Source: Collinsella aerofaciens (lineage in GTDB: Bacteria > Actinomycetota > Coriobacteriia > Coriobacteriales > Coriobacteriaceae). Taken from it: a stretch of DNA of 64,000 nucleotides. The DNA is taken from contig NZ_CP024160.1 in NCBI RefSeq assembly GCF_002736145.1, positions 1,426,001 through 1,490,000 of the forward strand, read 5' to 3'. Under the pieces are notes generated by a model that was not told where the DNA came from, made no database searches, and saw nothing but the letters and a program-made list of their open reading frames with translations. Shown piece after piece: positions 8,632 through 16,869 of this stretch (position 1 is its first letter; every line of letters starts with the position of its first letter). Both the position numbers and the translations under genes were made by a program.

Positions 8632-9105
8632 CTACTCCTCCCAGCAAGCGTCTGCAAGCAGCTTAAAGCAGATCTTCTTGACCGGCTGCGCGCCATCGCC
8701 CGGGAACTCGAGCGTGGGCATGTGAGGCTCGCCGGCAACGAACAGTGCAAACTTGTCGTCAGCAAGATCGCCGGCGATCGAAGCGTCGGAATCGACCAGG
8801 TCGTAGTCGTCCTTCTCGTCAAACTCCTGGACCAGCGTCAGGCTGCCCGTGGCAACCTTAAAGGCCTCACGACCCTCGACGTCAATCTGCAAGTCGTGAT
8901 AGCGCTGATGCGTCTCGTAGTGAGCCTCGGCCTCGGGACGCGTCGTAGGAGCCATGACGTTCGCAAAGACCTTGTCGCCCAGAATCGGATGGCTGCCGAC
9001 CTCGAGCTTCGCCGGATCGTTCTCCTCGAGCCAATCGATCAGCACGTCGAGGCCCTTGAGCATTCCGCGATACTCCTCGATATCGCCCAATGCACCGTAA
9101 ATCAT
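8632..9105 (-). CDS. YhcH/YjgK/YiaL (EbgC-like) family protein
   Basis: A 157-residue cupin-fold protein of the YhcH/YjgK/YiaL family. The conserved metal-site histidines are visible as His62, His66 and His70 in AHYETHQRYHDLQ. Some members (NanQ) are anomerases for N-acetylneuraminate and EbgC is a small beta-galactosidase partner; the sugar here is not known. It follows nagA copy 2 after 32 bases, with AAGGGG six bases before ATG 9105, so it belongs to the amino-sugar operon. Confidence 0.88.
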   Translation of the reverse strand: MIYGALGDIEEYRGMLKGLDVLIDWLEENDPAKLEVGSHPILGDKVFANVMAPTTRPEAEAHYETHQRYHDLQIDVEGREAFKVATGSLTLVQEFDEKDDYDLVDSDASIAGDLADDKFALFVAGEPHMPTLEFPGDGAQPVKKICFKLLADACWEE

Positions 9106-9137
9106 CTAAATCCCCTTTCGGATCGCTTCTTTGGCGG

Positions 9138-10307
9138 CTACTCGGTAAACGCGTTACCGACGCTGTTGCCACCCACATACGTCTCGACCAGGGTAAGGTC
9201 GGGATTGAACACGACAAAATCGGCATCGCGGCCAGGCATAATGCTGCCACATTTATCCTCAACGTGAGCAGAGCGCGCGGGCACTTCGGTCGCCATGCGA
9301 ATTGCGATATCGGCGCTCGCAAGACCCCAGTCGACGATGTTCTTGACGCCCTGTGCGAGCGTGAGCACCGAGCCGGCGATGGCAGAGCCATCGGCAAGCC
9401 AGCAAAGGTTGTCCTTCATAATGACATCCATGCCACCGCTGGTGTACTTGCCCTCGGGCATGCCGCCACAACCCAGGCAATCGGTGATCAGCACTGTGTG
9501 CTGCCAGCCCTTGGCCTGCAGCAGGGCCTTGATAGCAGCAGGATTCACATGCTTGCCGTCGCAAATGATCTCGGCATAGGTGTTGGGCGTGGTCATAGCA
9601 GCGCCCACAACACCGGGCTCGCGATGGTGCAGACCGCGCTGGCCGTTGTAGGTATGCGTAAAGCAGCTGGCGCCAGCATTGATGGCGGCAGCACACTCAT
9701 CATAGGTGGCATCGGAGTGGCCAATGCAGGTCACGACGCCCTTTGCGCTCAGAGCCGCGGCGTAAGCGGCGGCGCCGTCACGCTCGGCCGCCATGGCGCT
9801 CTTGACGATTCGACCGCCGGCGGCCTCCTGCCACTCGTCAAAAACTTTCTCGGACGGATCGATCAGATAAGCAGGGTTCTGGGCACCCACATGCTTCATG
9901 GTAAAGAACGGACCCTCCAGGTAGATGCCCTGAATACGAGCACCGCAGAACTCAGGTCCGCGCTCTTCGTCAGCCTGTGCAATGGCAGCGCAGGCGTCCT
10001 TGATCTGCTCCACACCGTCGGTAAAGGTCGTAGGCAACCAGCTGGTGGTACCACGACGAGCGAGCTCGGTCGAGCTGATGTTGATACCCTCGGCATCGTT
10101 ATCGGTCGTGGCATGGTTATAGAAGCCATGAATGTGAGTGTCCACCATGCCCGGCGCAATCCATGTACCCGAATAATCTTTGATCTCACAAGCGGGCTCA
10201 TCGGCCTGCCAAGCGCCAAAGACGCCATCTTCGACCATGAGGTAGCCGCCCAGCTGCGGCCCCGCCGGCAAAAAGAACTTGTCGGCCTTGATAGCATACG
10301 TGCTCAT
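9138..10307 (-). CDS. nagA: N-acetylglucosamine-6-phosphate deacetylase, copy 2
   Basis: Complete 389-residue amidohydrolase, the usual NagA length. Metal ligands His58 and His60 lie in VDTHIHG; GHSDATYDE and the ITDCLG catalytic aspartate region follow. Converts GlcNAc-6-P to glucosamine-6-P and acetate. The ATG at 10307 has GGGAG five bases upstream. Its first 178 residues are about 93% identical to the truncated copy at 1-534, showing a recent duplication. Co-directional with gntR copy 2 and yhcH. Confidence 0.96.
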   Translation of the reverse strand: MSTYAIKADKFFLPAGPQLGGYLMVEDGVFGAWQADEPACEIKDYSGTWIAPGMVDTHIHGFYNHATTDNDAEGINISSTELARRGTTSWLPTTFTDGVEQIKDACAAIAQADEERGPEFCGARIQGIYLEGPFFTMKHVGAQNPAYLIDPSEKVFDEWQEAAGGRIVKSAMAAERDGAAAYAAALSAKGVVTCIGHSDATYDECAAAINAGASCFTHTYNGQRGLHHREPGVVGAAMTTPNTYAEIICDGKHVNPAAIKALLQAKGWQHTVLITDCLGCGGMPEGKYTSGGMDVIMKDNLCWLADGSAIAGSVLTLAQGVKNIVDWGLASADIAIRMATEVPARSAHVEDKCGSIMPGRDADFVVFNPDLTLVETYVGGNSVGNAFTE

Positions 10308-10450
10308 CTATGCTCCCGTACCCGCAGTGTGTTTTAGGGCGGATCAAAAACCACTGCATTGTTAATTCGAGCGATTGTTCGTTGCCTTCTTGCGCTTGGC
10401 ACATTTTGCACCCGCCGCAAAACACGCCAAGCCGTTTATACCCAATAACT

Positions 10451-11182
10451 CTAGACTGCGCGGTTGTGGTAGACCTTGTATTTAAACTGGTCGGCGCGCG
10501 CAACCGAACGCGTATACTCGATAACCTCGTTGTTCATGTCATATGTGGTACGAATCAAATCCAGGACCGGTGCGCCTTCGGCAATCTCGAGCAAACGAGC
10601 GTCGGAATGGCGGGCAATACTCGCGTAGAATTCCTCCTCTGCCACGCGAACTTTCTCGTGAAAGTCCTGCTCGATCATGTCGTATAGCGATTTGTTCTCG
10701 ATCATGGGGCGCTTAAGCGCAAAGAACTTACGACTCGGCAGATATGTACACTCAATCATCAGCGGCACACCATCGGCAATACGCAGGCGCTTGATCTTGT
10801 ACAGACGCTCGCCAAGACGCGCGTTCATCTCTATGGCAATATTCTTGTCAGCCTCGACCTCGGTAAACTCAAGAATCGTCGTCTTGGGCACACGGCCGAT
10901 CGCCTTCATCTGCTCAGTAAAGCTATAGGTCTGCGAGAGGTTTGCCGTTTGCAGAGAGCGGTCGCACACCATGGTTCCACGGCCGCGCTGACGAACCACC
11001 AAGCCTAGGCGCTCAAGCTCCTGTAGGGCAAGGCGAACCGTCGTACGCGAGAGCCCGTAGCGCTCCGACAAGTCACGCTCAGACGGCAAATAGTCGCCGG
11101 GTCGAAGCTCGTGATCGATTTTATCGGTCAGCAAATCGACGAGCTGATCGTACAGAGGTTGTTTGCGCGCTCCCATTGCCAT
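10451..11182 (-). CDS. GntR/UTRA-family transcriptional regulator, copy 2
   Basis: A 243-residue regulator with N-terminal winged helix (PSERDLSERYGLSRTTVR) and C-terminal UTRA domain. I start it at ATG 11182 (AGG eight bases upstream); a longer in-frame extension has no ribosome site. It is a paralogue of the regulator at 1929-2663. The palindrome TGGTTGTAACCA at 11214-11225, 31 bases upstream of the start, suggests autoregulation. It probably senses GlcNAc-6-P or GlcN-6-P and represses nagA2-yhcH and the PTS gene. Confidence 0.92.
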   Translation of the reverse strand: MAMGARKQPLYDQLVDLLTDKIDHELRPGDYLPSERDLSERYGLSRTTVRLALQELERLGLVVRQRGRGTMVCDRSLQTANLSQTYSFTEQMKAIGRVPKTTILEFTEVEADKNIAIEMNARLGERLYKIKRLRIADGVPLMIECTYLPSRKFFALKRPMIENKSLYDMIEQDFHEKVRVAEEEFYASIARHSDARLLEIAEGAPVLDLIRTTYDMNNEVIEYTRSVARADQFKYKVYHNRAV

Positions 11183-11213
11183 AATGATACCTGCCGGATA
11201 AATGACTCGAAAT

Positions 11214-11225
11214 TGGTTGTAACCA
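11214..11225. promoter_or_regulatory. Candidate autoregulatory GntR operator
   Basis: TGGTTGTAACCA, arms TGGTT/AACCA, directly upstream of gntR copy 2; same architecture as the sites at 8370 and 13208. Confidence 0.55.
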
Positions 11226-11352
11226 GACACCACGTACTATAGCAGTTTTATTGGAATAACAGCAGGTCAACAAGCATATTTCAATAATGTTTGCCAGTTG
11301 ATTGCCTGTGTACTGTAATACCAATTACATCGCTGCATCAAGTATTGAGGTA

Positions 11353-11390
11353 GCAAAAAGGGCCGCCCCCGCGGAGCGGGACGACCCTTT
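11353..11390 (-). terminator. Intrinsic terminator after PTS IICB
   Basis: Stem with arms AAAGGG / CCCTTT and a GC-rich inner part, followed on the minus strand by a T run. It lies 25 bases past the IIB stop. Confidence 0.82.
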
Positions 11391-11414
11391 GCAAGACAGA
11401 TACGTCTTTAAGGC

Positions 11415-11825
11415 TTAGAGAAGCTTCTTGAGCTCCTCGGCAACAGCCTGGACCTGCGTGCCGATGATGACCTGGGTAGCACCCTTGTCCATCTTCATGA
11501 CACCCAGAGCGCCGGCCTTCTTGCAGGCAGCCTCGTCGACCAGAGCGGAATCGCCGAGCTCGAAGCGCAGGCGAGTAGCGCAGCAGTCAACGGTCTTGAC
11601 GTTCTCCTTGCCACCGACGGCAGCAAGAACAGCGGCGGCCAGAGCGGCGAACTTGTCGTCGCCAGCAGCGGCGGAAGCGGAGGTCTCCTCGACATCCTCA
11701 TCCTCGCGACCAGGCGTCATGAGGTTGAACTTGGTGATGGCGAAGCGGAACACGAGGTAGAAGACCACGAAGGCAGCGATGCCCAGCGGGATGATCATCC
11801 AGGTGTTGGCGGCAGCCGGGAGGCT
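11415..11825 (-). pseudogene. PTS EIIB domain, out-of-frame 3' part of the GlcNAc/glucose-type IICB gene
   Basis: This 136-residue stretch continues the upstream IIC protein in another frame: SLPAAANTW, a last membrane segment (IIPLGIAAFVVFYLVF), a linker rich in Glu/Asp/Ala, and a full EIIB domain with the phosphorylated cysteine in DCCATRLR and the GVMKMDKGATQVIIG block. In homologues it is fused to IIC. The shift lies at 11823-11826, where the IIC frame hits TAG. The simplest explanation is loss of two bases (TC) from a CTCCTCTTC-like run or a sequencing error. An internal ATG at 11798 could in principle start a separate B protein, but I see no strong ribosome site there. Confidence 0.8.
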
Positions 11826-12897
11826 AGAGGAGGTCGGTAGCACCAGCGGAGAAGCAGAAGCCAGCACGGAAACCAACATAGTAGGTGACGATGGTGAAGA
11901 TGCCGTAGAGGGCAGCGTACACGACGTAGAGCGGGAAGCACAGGAACATGAAGCCGAACTCGAAGGGCTCGGTGACGCCGCAGACGAAGGCGCAGATAGC
12001 AGCGGAGACAACCAGGCCGATAGCAGCCTTCTTGTTCTTAGCGGTCTGAACCATAGCCAGGGCAGCGCCCGGGACACCGAACATCATGCAGGGGAAGAAG
12101 CCGGACATGTACATACCGAGGCTCCACTTGACGTCAGCAGAGGTCTCGCCAGCCCAGAAGTGGGTCAGGTCGCCCAGGCCGATGGTGTCGAACCAGAACA
12201 CGTTGTTCAGAGCGTGGTGCAGACCGGTCGGGATGAGCAGGCGGTTGAGGAAGGCGTAGATGCCAGCGCCGATACCGCCCATGGCGGCGATACCCTCACC
12301 AAGAGCAACAAGAGCACCGAAGATGAGCGGCCAAGCAAAGAGCAGGACGACGGAGACGACGATGCAGATGACGGCGGTCATGATGGCGACGCAACGCTTG
12401 CCGGAGAAGAAAGCCAGCCAGTCGGGAAGACGGGTGTCCTTGAACTTGTTGTAGCAAGTGCCACCGATGATGGCGGACAGGATGCCGATGAAGGAGTTAC
12501 CAGCGATCTTGGAGAACGCGATGCCCTCGGTCGTGGCAAGCCAAGCGGTCTGAGCATCGGCGTCCATACCACGAATGGTACCAACAACAGCGGGGTTCAG
12601 GAGCTGCTGGATCATCAGGAAGGCGACGAGGCCAGCGAGGCCAGCGGTGCCATCGTGATCGTCGGCAAGGCCGACAGCGGCGCCGACTGCGAACAGCCAG
12701 GCCATGTTATCGATAAGAGCGCCGCCTGCCTTGATGAGCAGGAAACCGGCGGTATAGGCAAAACCGGTAGTGTCACCGGCAGCACCCATGACTGCGGGAG
12801 CGAGCAGGTAGCCCACACCCATAAGAATACCTGCGACGGGAAGCGCCGCGACGGGAAGCATTAGCGCTTTGCCGAGCTTCTGGAGGTACTTCATCAT
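11824..12897 (-). CDS. PTS EIIC domain, GlcNAc/glucose type (frame ends early; IIB part is out of frame)
   Basis: A 357-residue hydrophobic permease domain of the glucose/N-acetylglucosamine PTS family (MMKYLQKLGKALMLPVAALP start, GLHHALNN and GVTEPFEF motifs). The start is ATG 12897, with GGAGGA eight bases upstream. The frame stops at TAG 11824 right after GFCFSAGATDLL, where homologues continue into the B domain. If intact, the fused protein would be about 494 residues, normal for a NagE-like IICB lacking IIA. Substrate GlcNAc is inferred from the nagA-gntR neighbours. As read, the transporter lacks its own phosphorylation domain in frame. Confidence 0.88.
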   Translation of the reverse strand: MMKYLQKLGKALMLPVAALPVAGILMGVGYLLAPAVMGAAGDTTGFAYTAGFLLIKAGGALIDNMAWLFAVGAAVGLADDHDGTAGLAGLVAFLMIQQLLNPAVVGTIRGMDADAQTAWLATTEGIAFSKIAGNSFIGILSAIIGGTCYNKFKDTRLPDWLAFFSGKRCVAIMTAVICIVVSVVLLFAWPLIFGALVALGEGIAAMGGIGAGIYAFLNRLLIPTGLHHALNNVFWFDTIGLGDLTHFWAGETSADVKWSLGMYMSGFFPCMMFGVPGAALAMVQTAKNKKAAIGLVVSAAICAFVCGVTEPFEFGFMFLCFPLYVVYAALYGIFTIVTYYVGFRAGFCFSAGATDLL

Positions 12898-13028
12898 ATG
12901 GTATCTCCTCCAACCTTTCTTTCGTTGTTCACCAACGAGTTCCATGTCCGCGCCTTATGCATACCGGCTTCTCCGCTTGCCGGCATTGATGCGCAAACTT
13001 AGACAACCCAGTCCCTATTTGGGGTTGC

Positions 13029-13040
13029 TGGTATGTACGG
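13029..13040. promoter_or_regulatory. Candidate GntR operator (imperfect) upstream of PTS IICB
   Basis: TGGTATGTACGG matches TGGTATGTACCA (8370) at 10 of 12 bases; 132 bases upstream of the PTS start. Confidence 0.45.
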
Positions 13041-13115
13041 TAGCACACACTCAATTCAAACGTCCACCACATTTCGTTCAAATTACTATATCGTTGCCAA
13101 ACGGTTATTTTTGGC

Positions 13116-13127
13116 CCGTAAACGGTA
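13116..13127. promoter_or_regulatory. Shared CCGTAAACGGTA box (PTS IICB)
   Basis: Identical to 8262-8273 upstream of the GH35 operon. Confidence 0.45.
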
Positions 13128-13207
13128 ATTTGCGCAGGTAGACATGTTGCATATATTTCATTACCAAACTAATTCTTAGCAATTTCCATTCGATTTCGTC
13201 TCAAAAT

Positions 13208-13260
13208 TGGTTACTACCAGATGAACAGTGGTACCACATTGTTACTACCAGTTTAGCCGA
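13208..13260. promoter_or_regulatory. Pair of GntR-like operator sites
   Basis: TGGTTACTACCA (13208-13219) and TTGTTACTACCA (13249-13260) are 41 bases apart, about four helical turns, with GTGGTACCAC between them. This spacing would suit cooperative binding or looping. Confidence 0.5.
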
Positions 13261-13337
13261 AATCGTTTTCACTTTATATGAATAAAGTGTCCCAAAATTT
13301 GCATACAACCACCCCCTCCCATTGCCCTCCACACAGT

Positions 13338-13377
13338 GCAAAAAGCCCACTAGAACGATATCCGTTCTAGCGGGCTT
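13338..13377 (-). terminator. Intrinsic terminator after the SurA-like gene
   Basis: Stem with arms GCCCACTAGAACG / CGTTCTAGCGGGC (13345-13375) and a T run on the minus strand (13344-13341). Ends the gene at 13418-14503. Confidence 0.85.
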
Positions 13378-13417
13378 ATCAGATTTTTGGCTACGCGCTC
13401 GGCGGCTCAGGCAAACC

Positions 13418-14503
13418 TTACGCAAACAGGCCGTAGATGCTGATGTTGGCCTTGGCGTAGAGGCCGTTAGCATACTCGGTCCACTTGGAGCTGGCGCTCG
13501 AAGCCTGCGAGGAATACTGCTGATAAGCAGTGTAGTAGGCGGTCATGGCCTGCTTATAGGTAGCGCTATCGGTCGTAAAGGCATCATCGGCAAAGGCCTT
13601 GGCATAGGTGCTGTCGGCATCCCTCCAAGTGCCCTTTGAGCTATCCCACTCGTCACCGGCAAGGTTGATGATGTAATCGGCGTAGTCCTTGCTCGCGGTC
13701 TCCTCGTTGCCGTCAGAAGGCTCGGTCGGAGCGGTCGGCATAGTCGCGGAGTTGTCGCCCACCTTCTTCTTGTAGAGCTTCTGCAGCGTCGCGGACTGGC
13801 GAACGATCTGCTTGGCCTGGTCCTTGGACACGCCATACTGCGTGGCCATGGTCTTGTAGTCCGAAGTGCCGATGGAATCCTCGGCATACTGCTTCATTTC
13901 CTTAGAAGAGACGGTAATGCCCTCGTCCTCGGCAGCGTCGAGCAGGATCTTGTTGCGCACGTAGGACAGGATAACATCGGCAGAAGGAGCGGTGTAGTTG
14001 CCATCGCTATCCTTGACGGTATCGAGGCTGTACTGACTCTCGATGGCCTCGCGCGCGGTGATGTCGCTCTTCTTGCCGTTGTAGCTATAGCTTGCCACGG
14101 TCGAATCGAGCTGGTCCTCGGTCAGGGTCGCCGAGCCGACACCCTTGCCGCCAAAACCGCCATTGCCAATAAAGAAGCCAACCACCGCAGCGATCACGAC
14201 TGCAACAACAAAGGCGGCAATCATCGTCTTCTTGTGCTTGCAAGCGTGGTCGTCCACGTCGGAGTCGTTGTCCTCATCCTGCTCCTCGGGCATGAGGTTC
14301 TCGTCGGCGGCGTCCGCGGCGATCTTTGCCTCCAGGCGAGCGTCCTCCTCCTCGGCGGTCGTGCCGGCGGCAATATGTTCGGCAGACGTGCCGGCGACCA
14401 GGTCGATCTTCTCGTCCTCATCACCGTCGGGGCCTTCGCCGCGCTCGATGATCTGGATGCCGTCGATCTCGTCCTTCTCGTCCTTCTTTTGAATCAGACC
14501 CAT
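13418..14503 (-). CDS. Membrane-anchored SurA/PrsA-like protein
   Basis: A 361-residue protein: acidic cytoplasmic N-terminus (residues 1-90, rich in Asp/Glu), one membrane segment (about 92-114, MIAAFVVAVVIAAVVGFFIG), and an extracytoplasmic helical part resembling the SurA N-terminal chaperone domain (residues about 125-245, LTEDQLDSTVASY, SADVILSYVRNKILLDAAE). No parvulin catalytic domain is recognisable, so it is more likely a chaperone than a peptidyl-prolyl isomerase. Own terminator downstream and a separate unit from the dehydrogenase upstream. Confidence 0.75.
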   Translation of the reverse strand: MGLIQKKDEKDEIDGIQIIERGEGPDGDEDEKIDLVAGTSAEHIAAGTTAEEEDARLEAKIAADAADENLMPEEQDEDNDSDVDDHACKHKKTMIAAFVVAVVIAAVVGFFIGNGGFGGKGVGSATLTEDQLDSTVASYSYNGKKSDITAREAIESQYSLDTVKDSDGNYTAPSADVILSYVRNKILLDAAEDEGITVSSKEMKQYAEDSIGTSDYKTMATQYGVSKDQAKQIVRQSATLQKLYKKKVGDNSATMPTAPTEPSDGNEETASKDYADYIINLAGDEWDSSKGTWRDADSTYAKAFADDAFTTDSATYKQAMTAYYTAYQQYSSQASSASSKWTEYANGLYAKANISIYGLFA

Positions 14504-14541
14504 ATCAGTTACTCCTTGTTAGGAAACATAGTCCCCAATAG

Positions 14542-14570
14542 AATACGCCCGGCAGAACGCCGGGCGTATT
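14542..14570 (-). terminator. Hairpin after the isocitrate dehydrogenase-like gene
   Basis: Perfect 12-base arms (AATACGCCCGGC / GCCGGGCGTATT). The following T tract is poor on the minus strand, so it may be a weak terminator. Confidence 0.6.
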
Positions 14571-14629
14571 GATTCTTAGGTTATACGCAAACACTTAAGT
14601 ACTATTTAGGCGTTTGCAGCGTGCATACC

Positions 14630-15715
14630 TTAGGCCAGGTGCTCGATAACGGCATCGGCAAAGGCCTGCGTGCCCACGGCACCCTCAACGGAGCCGGTCT
14701 GGGCACGACGCACGTCACCGGTAACCTGCTCGCCCTCGTCGAGCGTGGCAGAGACGGCGGCGCGAATGCGGTTGGCAGCATCGTTCTCGCCCAGGTGATC
14801 GAGCATCATCGCAGCAGAGAGGATCTCGGCCGTGGGGTTGGCGATATCTTGACCGGCGATATCGGGCGCGGAGCCGTGCGTAGCCTCAAAGATTGCGCAG
14901 TCGGCACCGATGTTGGAACCCGGAGCCATACCCAGGCCGCCCACCAGGCCGGCGCACAGGTCACTCACGATGTCGCCGTACAGGTTGGGCAGCACCAGGA
15001 CATCGAAGTCGTTGGGGTTCTGGACCAGGCCCATGCAGGTGGCGTCGACGATCTTGTCGTTGAACTCGATATCGGGATAGTTGGCGGCCACCTCGCGCGC
15101 AACGCGAAGGAACAGACCGTCGGTCGCCTTCATGATGTTGGCCTTGTGCACGGCCGTCACCTTTTTGCGGCCGCAACGACGGGCGTACTCAAAGGCGTAC
15201 TCCACAATACGGCGGCTCTTGGCGATAGAGATCGGCTTGATCGAGATCGCGGAATCCGCGGCGAAGGTCTTTTGGCCCGAACGCTCGACGAGCTGCGAGA
15301 GCTCCTCGACCTCGACAGCGCCCTCATCAAACTCGATGCCGGCGTAAAGGTCCTCGGTGTTCTCGCGCACGATAACCAGGTCGACATCGCGGAAGCGAGA
15401 GCCGTCGCCCGGCTGCGACAGGCAAGGGCGCACGCAGGCATACAGGTCAAAGTGCTTGCGCAGGGCCACGTTGACACTGCGGAAGCCCGTGCCGACCGGC
15501 GTGGTGATGGGGCCCTTGATGGCAACCTTGGTCTCGGCGACCGCATCGAGGACGTGCTGGGGCAGCGGCGTGCCGAACTCGTCCATGACGCCGGCACCGG
15601 CCTCCTGGACGTTCCAATTGATCTGGACACCGGTGGCCTCGACCACGCGGCGCATGGCCTGCGTAATCTCGGGACCGATACCGTCACCGGGAATCAGGAC
15701 TACATCGTGCGCCAT
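14630..15715 (-). CDS. NAD-dependent isocitrate dehydrogenase
   Basis: A 361-residue member of the isocitrate/isopropylmalate dehydrogenase family. Blocks typical of NAD-isocitrate dehydrogenase are [16 protein letters not shown] and [13 protein letters not shown]; the [14 protein letters not shown] metal/substrate region and the [11 protein letters not shown] cofactor loop are present. It oxidatively decarboxylates isocitrate to 2-oxoglutarate in the cytoplasm. Isopropylmalate dehydrogenase is less likely because no leu genes are nearby and the TGFRS motif fits isocitrate. Six bases after the HEAT-protein gene, so co-transcribed with it. Confidence 0.88.
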   Translation of the reverse strand: MAHDVVLIPGDGIGPEITQAMRRVVEATGVQINWNVQEAGAGVMDEFGTPLPQHVLDAVAETKVAIKGPITTPVGTGFRSVNVALRKHFDLYACVRPCLSQPGDGSRFRDVDLVIVRENTEDLYAGIEFDEGAVEVEELSQLVERSGQKTFAADSAISIKPISIAKSRRIVEYAFEYARRCGRKKVTAVHKANIMKATDGLFLRVAREVAANYPDIEFNDKIVDATCMGLVQNPNDFDVLVLPNLYGDIVSDLCAGLVGGLGMAPGSNIGADCAIFEATHGSAPDIAGQDIANPTAEILSAAMMLDHLGENDAANRIRAAVSATLDEGEQVTGDVRRAQTGSVEGAVGTQAFADAVIEHLA

Positions 15716-15721
15716 AATCTG

Positions 15722-16420
15722 TTACTCCTCGTCTTCGGCGGCCTCAGATTTTTTAACGCTAGCACGCTTCTTCTTTTTGGAGAGATCCAGGCCAAAACGT
15801 TTAACAAGCATTTCGCAAATCTCGCTCGAACGGGCCTTGAGATAGCTGCCCTTGCCGTTCTCGGCGTCGAACTTAAGGCGCAGCGCGAGCTTCTCGGCGA
15901 CCTCGGCGTCGATCTCTCCCTGGCTAAACTCGTACAGGCAACCGAGCATGTCGCGATACTCGAGGTCGCCGTGGTAGCACTGGATAGCCTCGTCCAGGAT
16001 GGGCCAAGCCTCGCGCGAACGCTCGACGCTCGTGGCGCCCCACACGCACAGCAGGCGGAAGGCGGCATAGCGCAGCGTGGAGGAAATCTCGTCGAACAGC
16101 GCGGTCTCGGCGCCCTCAAAGGCATCGCCCAGCTGCTCGGGGCAGGTGGTGGCGAGTGCCGCCAGAGCATCGAGGGCCTCCCAGCGGGTCTGAGCCTCGG
16201 GGCGGTCGAGCGCCTCGATCAGCGCGGGCACGCAGGGCACGACGCGCTGCGGATCGCGCTCGGCAAGCAGGTGCAGCACGCGGGCGGCAAACTGGCGGAT
16301 GCGGCGCGTGGGGCAGCCGAGCTCCTTGACCAGGCGGTCGACGGCGTTCTCGTTCTCCTCTGCCAGCTGGAGCTGTGCCAGCTCCTCATCGGTGAGCTGT
16401 TCGTCTTTATTTTCTGCCAT
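15722..16420 (-). CDS. HEAT-repeat-like protein
   Basis: A 232-residue soluble helical protein. Repeats such as RRIRQFAARVLHLLAERDP and QTRWEALDALAALATTCPE resemble HEAT units; the C-terminus is lysine-rich then acidic (SKKKKRASVKKSEAAEDEE). Likely a protein-protein interaction scaffold. Function is not known. It sits between a small membrane protein gene and the dehydrogenase gene in a close minus-strand cluster. Confidence 0.75.
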   Translation of the reverse strand: MAENKDEQLTDEELAQLQLAEENENAVDRLVKELGCPTRRIRQFAARVLHLLAERDPQRVVPCVPALIEALDRPEAQTRWEALDALAALATTCPEQLGDAFEGAETALFDEISSTLRYAAFRLLCVWGATSVERSREAWPILDEAIQCYHGDLEYRDMLGCLYEFSQGEIDAEVAEKLALRLKFDAENGKGSYLKARSSEICEMLVKRFGLDLSKKKKRASVKKSEAAEDEE

Positions 16421-16435
16421 AGTTACCTCTTCTTA

Positions 16436-16864
16436 CTATTTCTTAGCGTGCTTGCCAGCACCCTTGCTGTCGTCGGTGACCGAGATGAGCTGTCGGTCGG
16501 CCGCGCCGTTGCGACGCGCACGGCGACGCTCCTCGGCGTCGCCCGCGTCGGCGGCGGCGCGGTGTGCCTTGTTGACGTTAAAGACCTCGTCGTGCTTGCG
16601 CCACAGTCCGACGGACTCGCCAAAGCTCATCTTAAGACCGGCGATAAAGCCGCCGAGCCAGCCAATCGGCGCAAACTGCACCAGCGGGAACAGCGAAAAC
16701 ACCCAAGTCAGCAGGACGACTGCCGCCGCACCCGCAAAATTGGCGATCCAGTAGTCGCGCTTGGTGATGACGCGCTTTTCGCAAGCCCACTGGCCGCACA
16801 AAAAGCCAATGTAGATCGCAAAGATAAAGAGTACCAGCGCGAGCACCACGAACGTCCAGCTCAT
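16436..16864 (-). CDS. Small membrane protein of unknown function
   Basis: A 142-residue protein with two membrane segments (residues about 3-22 and 44-66) and a basic cytoplasmic C-terminal tail (EERRRARRNGAADRQ). The start is ATG 16864, five bases after the stop of the dehydrogenase at 16870, so the two are probably co-transcribed. I do not recognise the family. Confidence 0.68.
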   Translation of the reverse strand: MSWTFVVLALVLFIFAIYIGFLCGQWACEKRVITKRDYWIANFAGAAAVVLLTWVFSLFPLVQFAPIGWLGGFIAGLKMSFGESVGLWRKHDEVFNVNKAHRAAADAGDAEERRRARRNGAADRQLISVTDDSKGAGKHAKK

Positions 16865-16869
16865 GGGCG

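Larger units (their letters stand above)
12898..13337. other. Upstream region of the PTS IICB gene
   Basis: About 440 bases without a gene. It holds the minus-strand promoter region of the PTS gene and several candidate operator sites (13029, 13116, 13208, 13249). No open frame with coding character was seen. Confidence 0.6.

Noticed and set aside
11820-11830. Programmed +1 frameshift (prfB-like CTC TAG C)
   Set aside because: No upstream Shine-Dalgarno-like stimulator and poor re-pairing after the slip; deletion or sequencing error is simpler.
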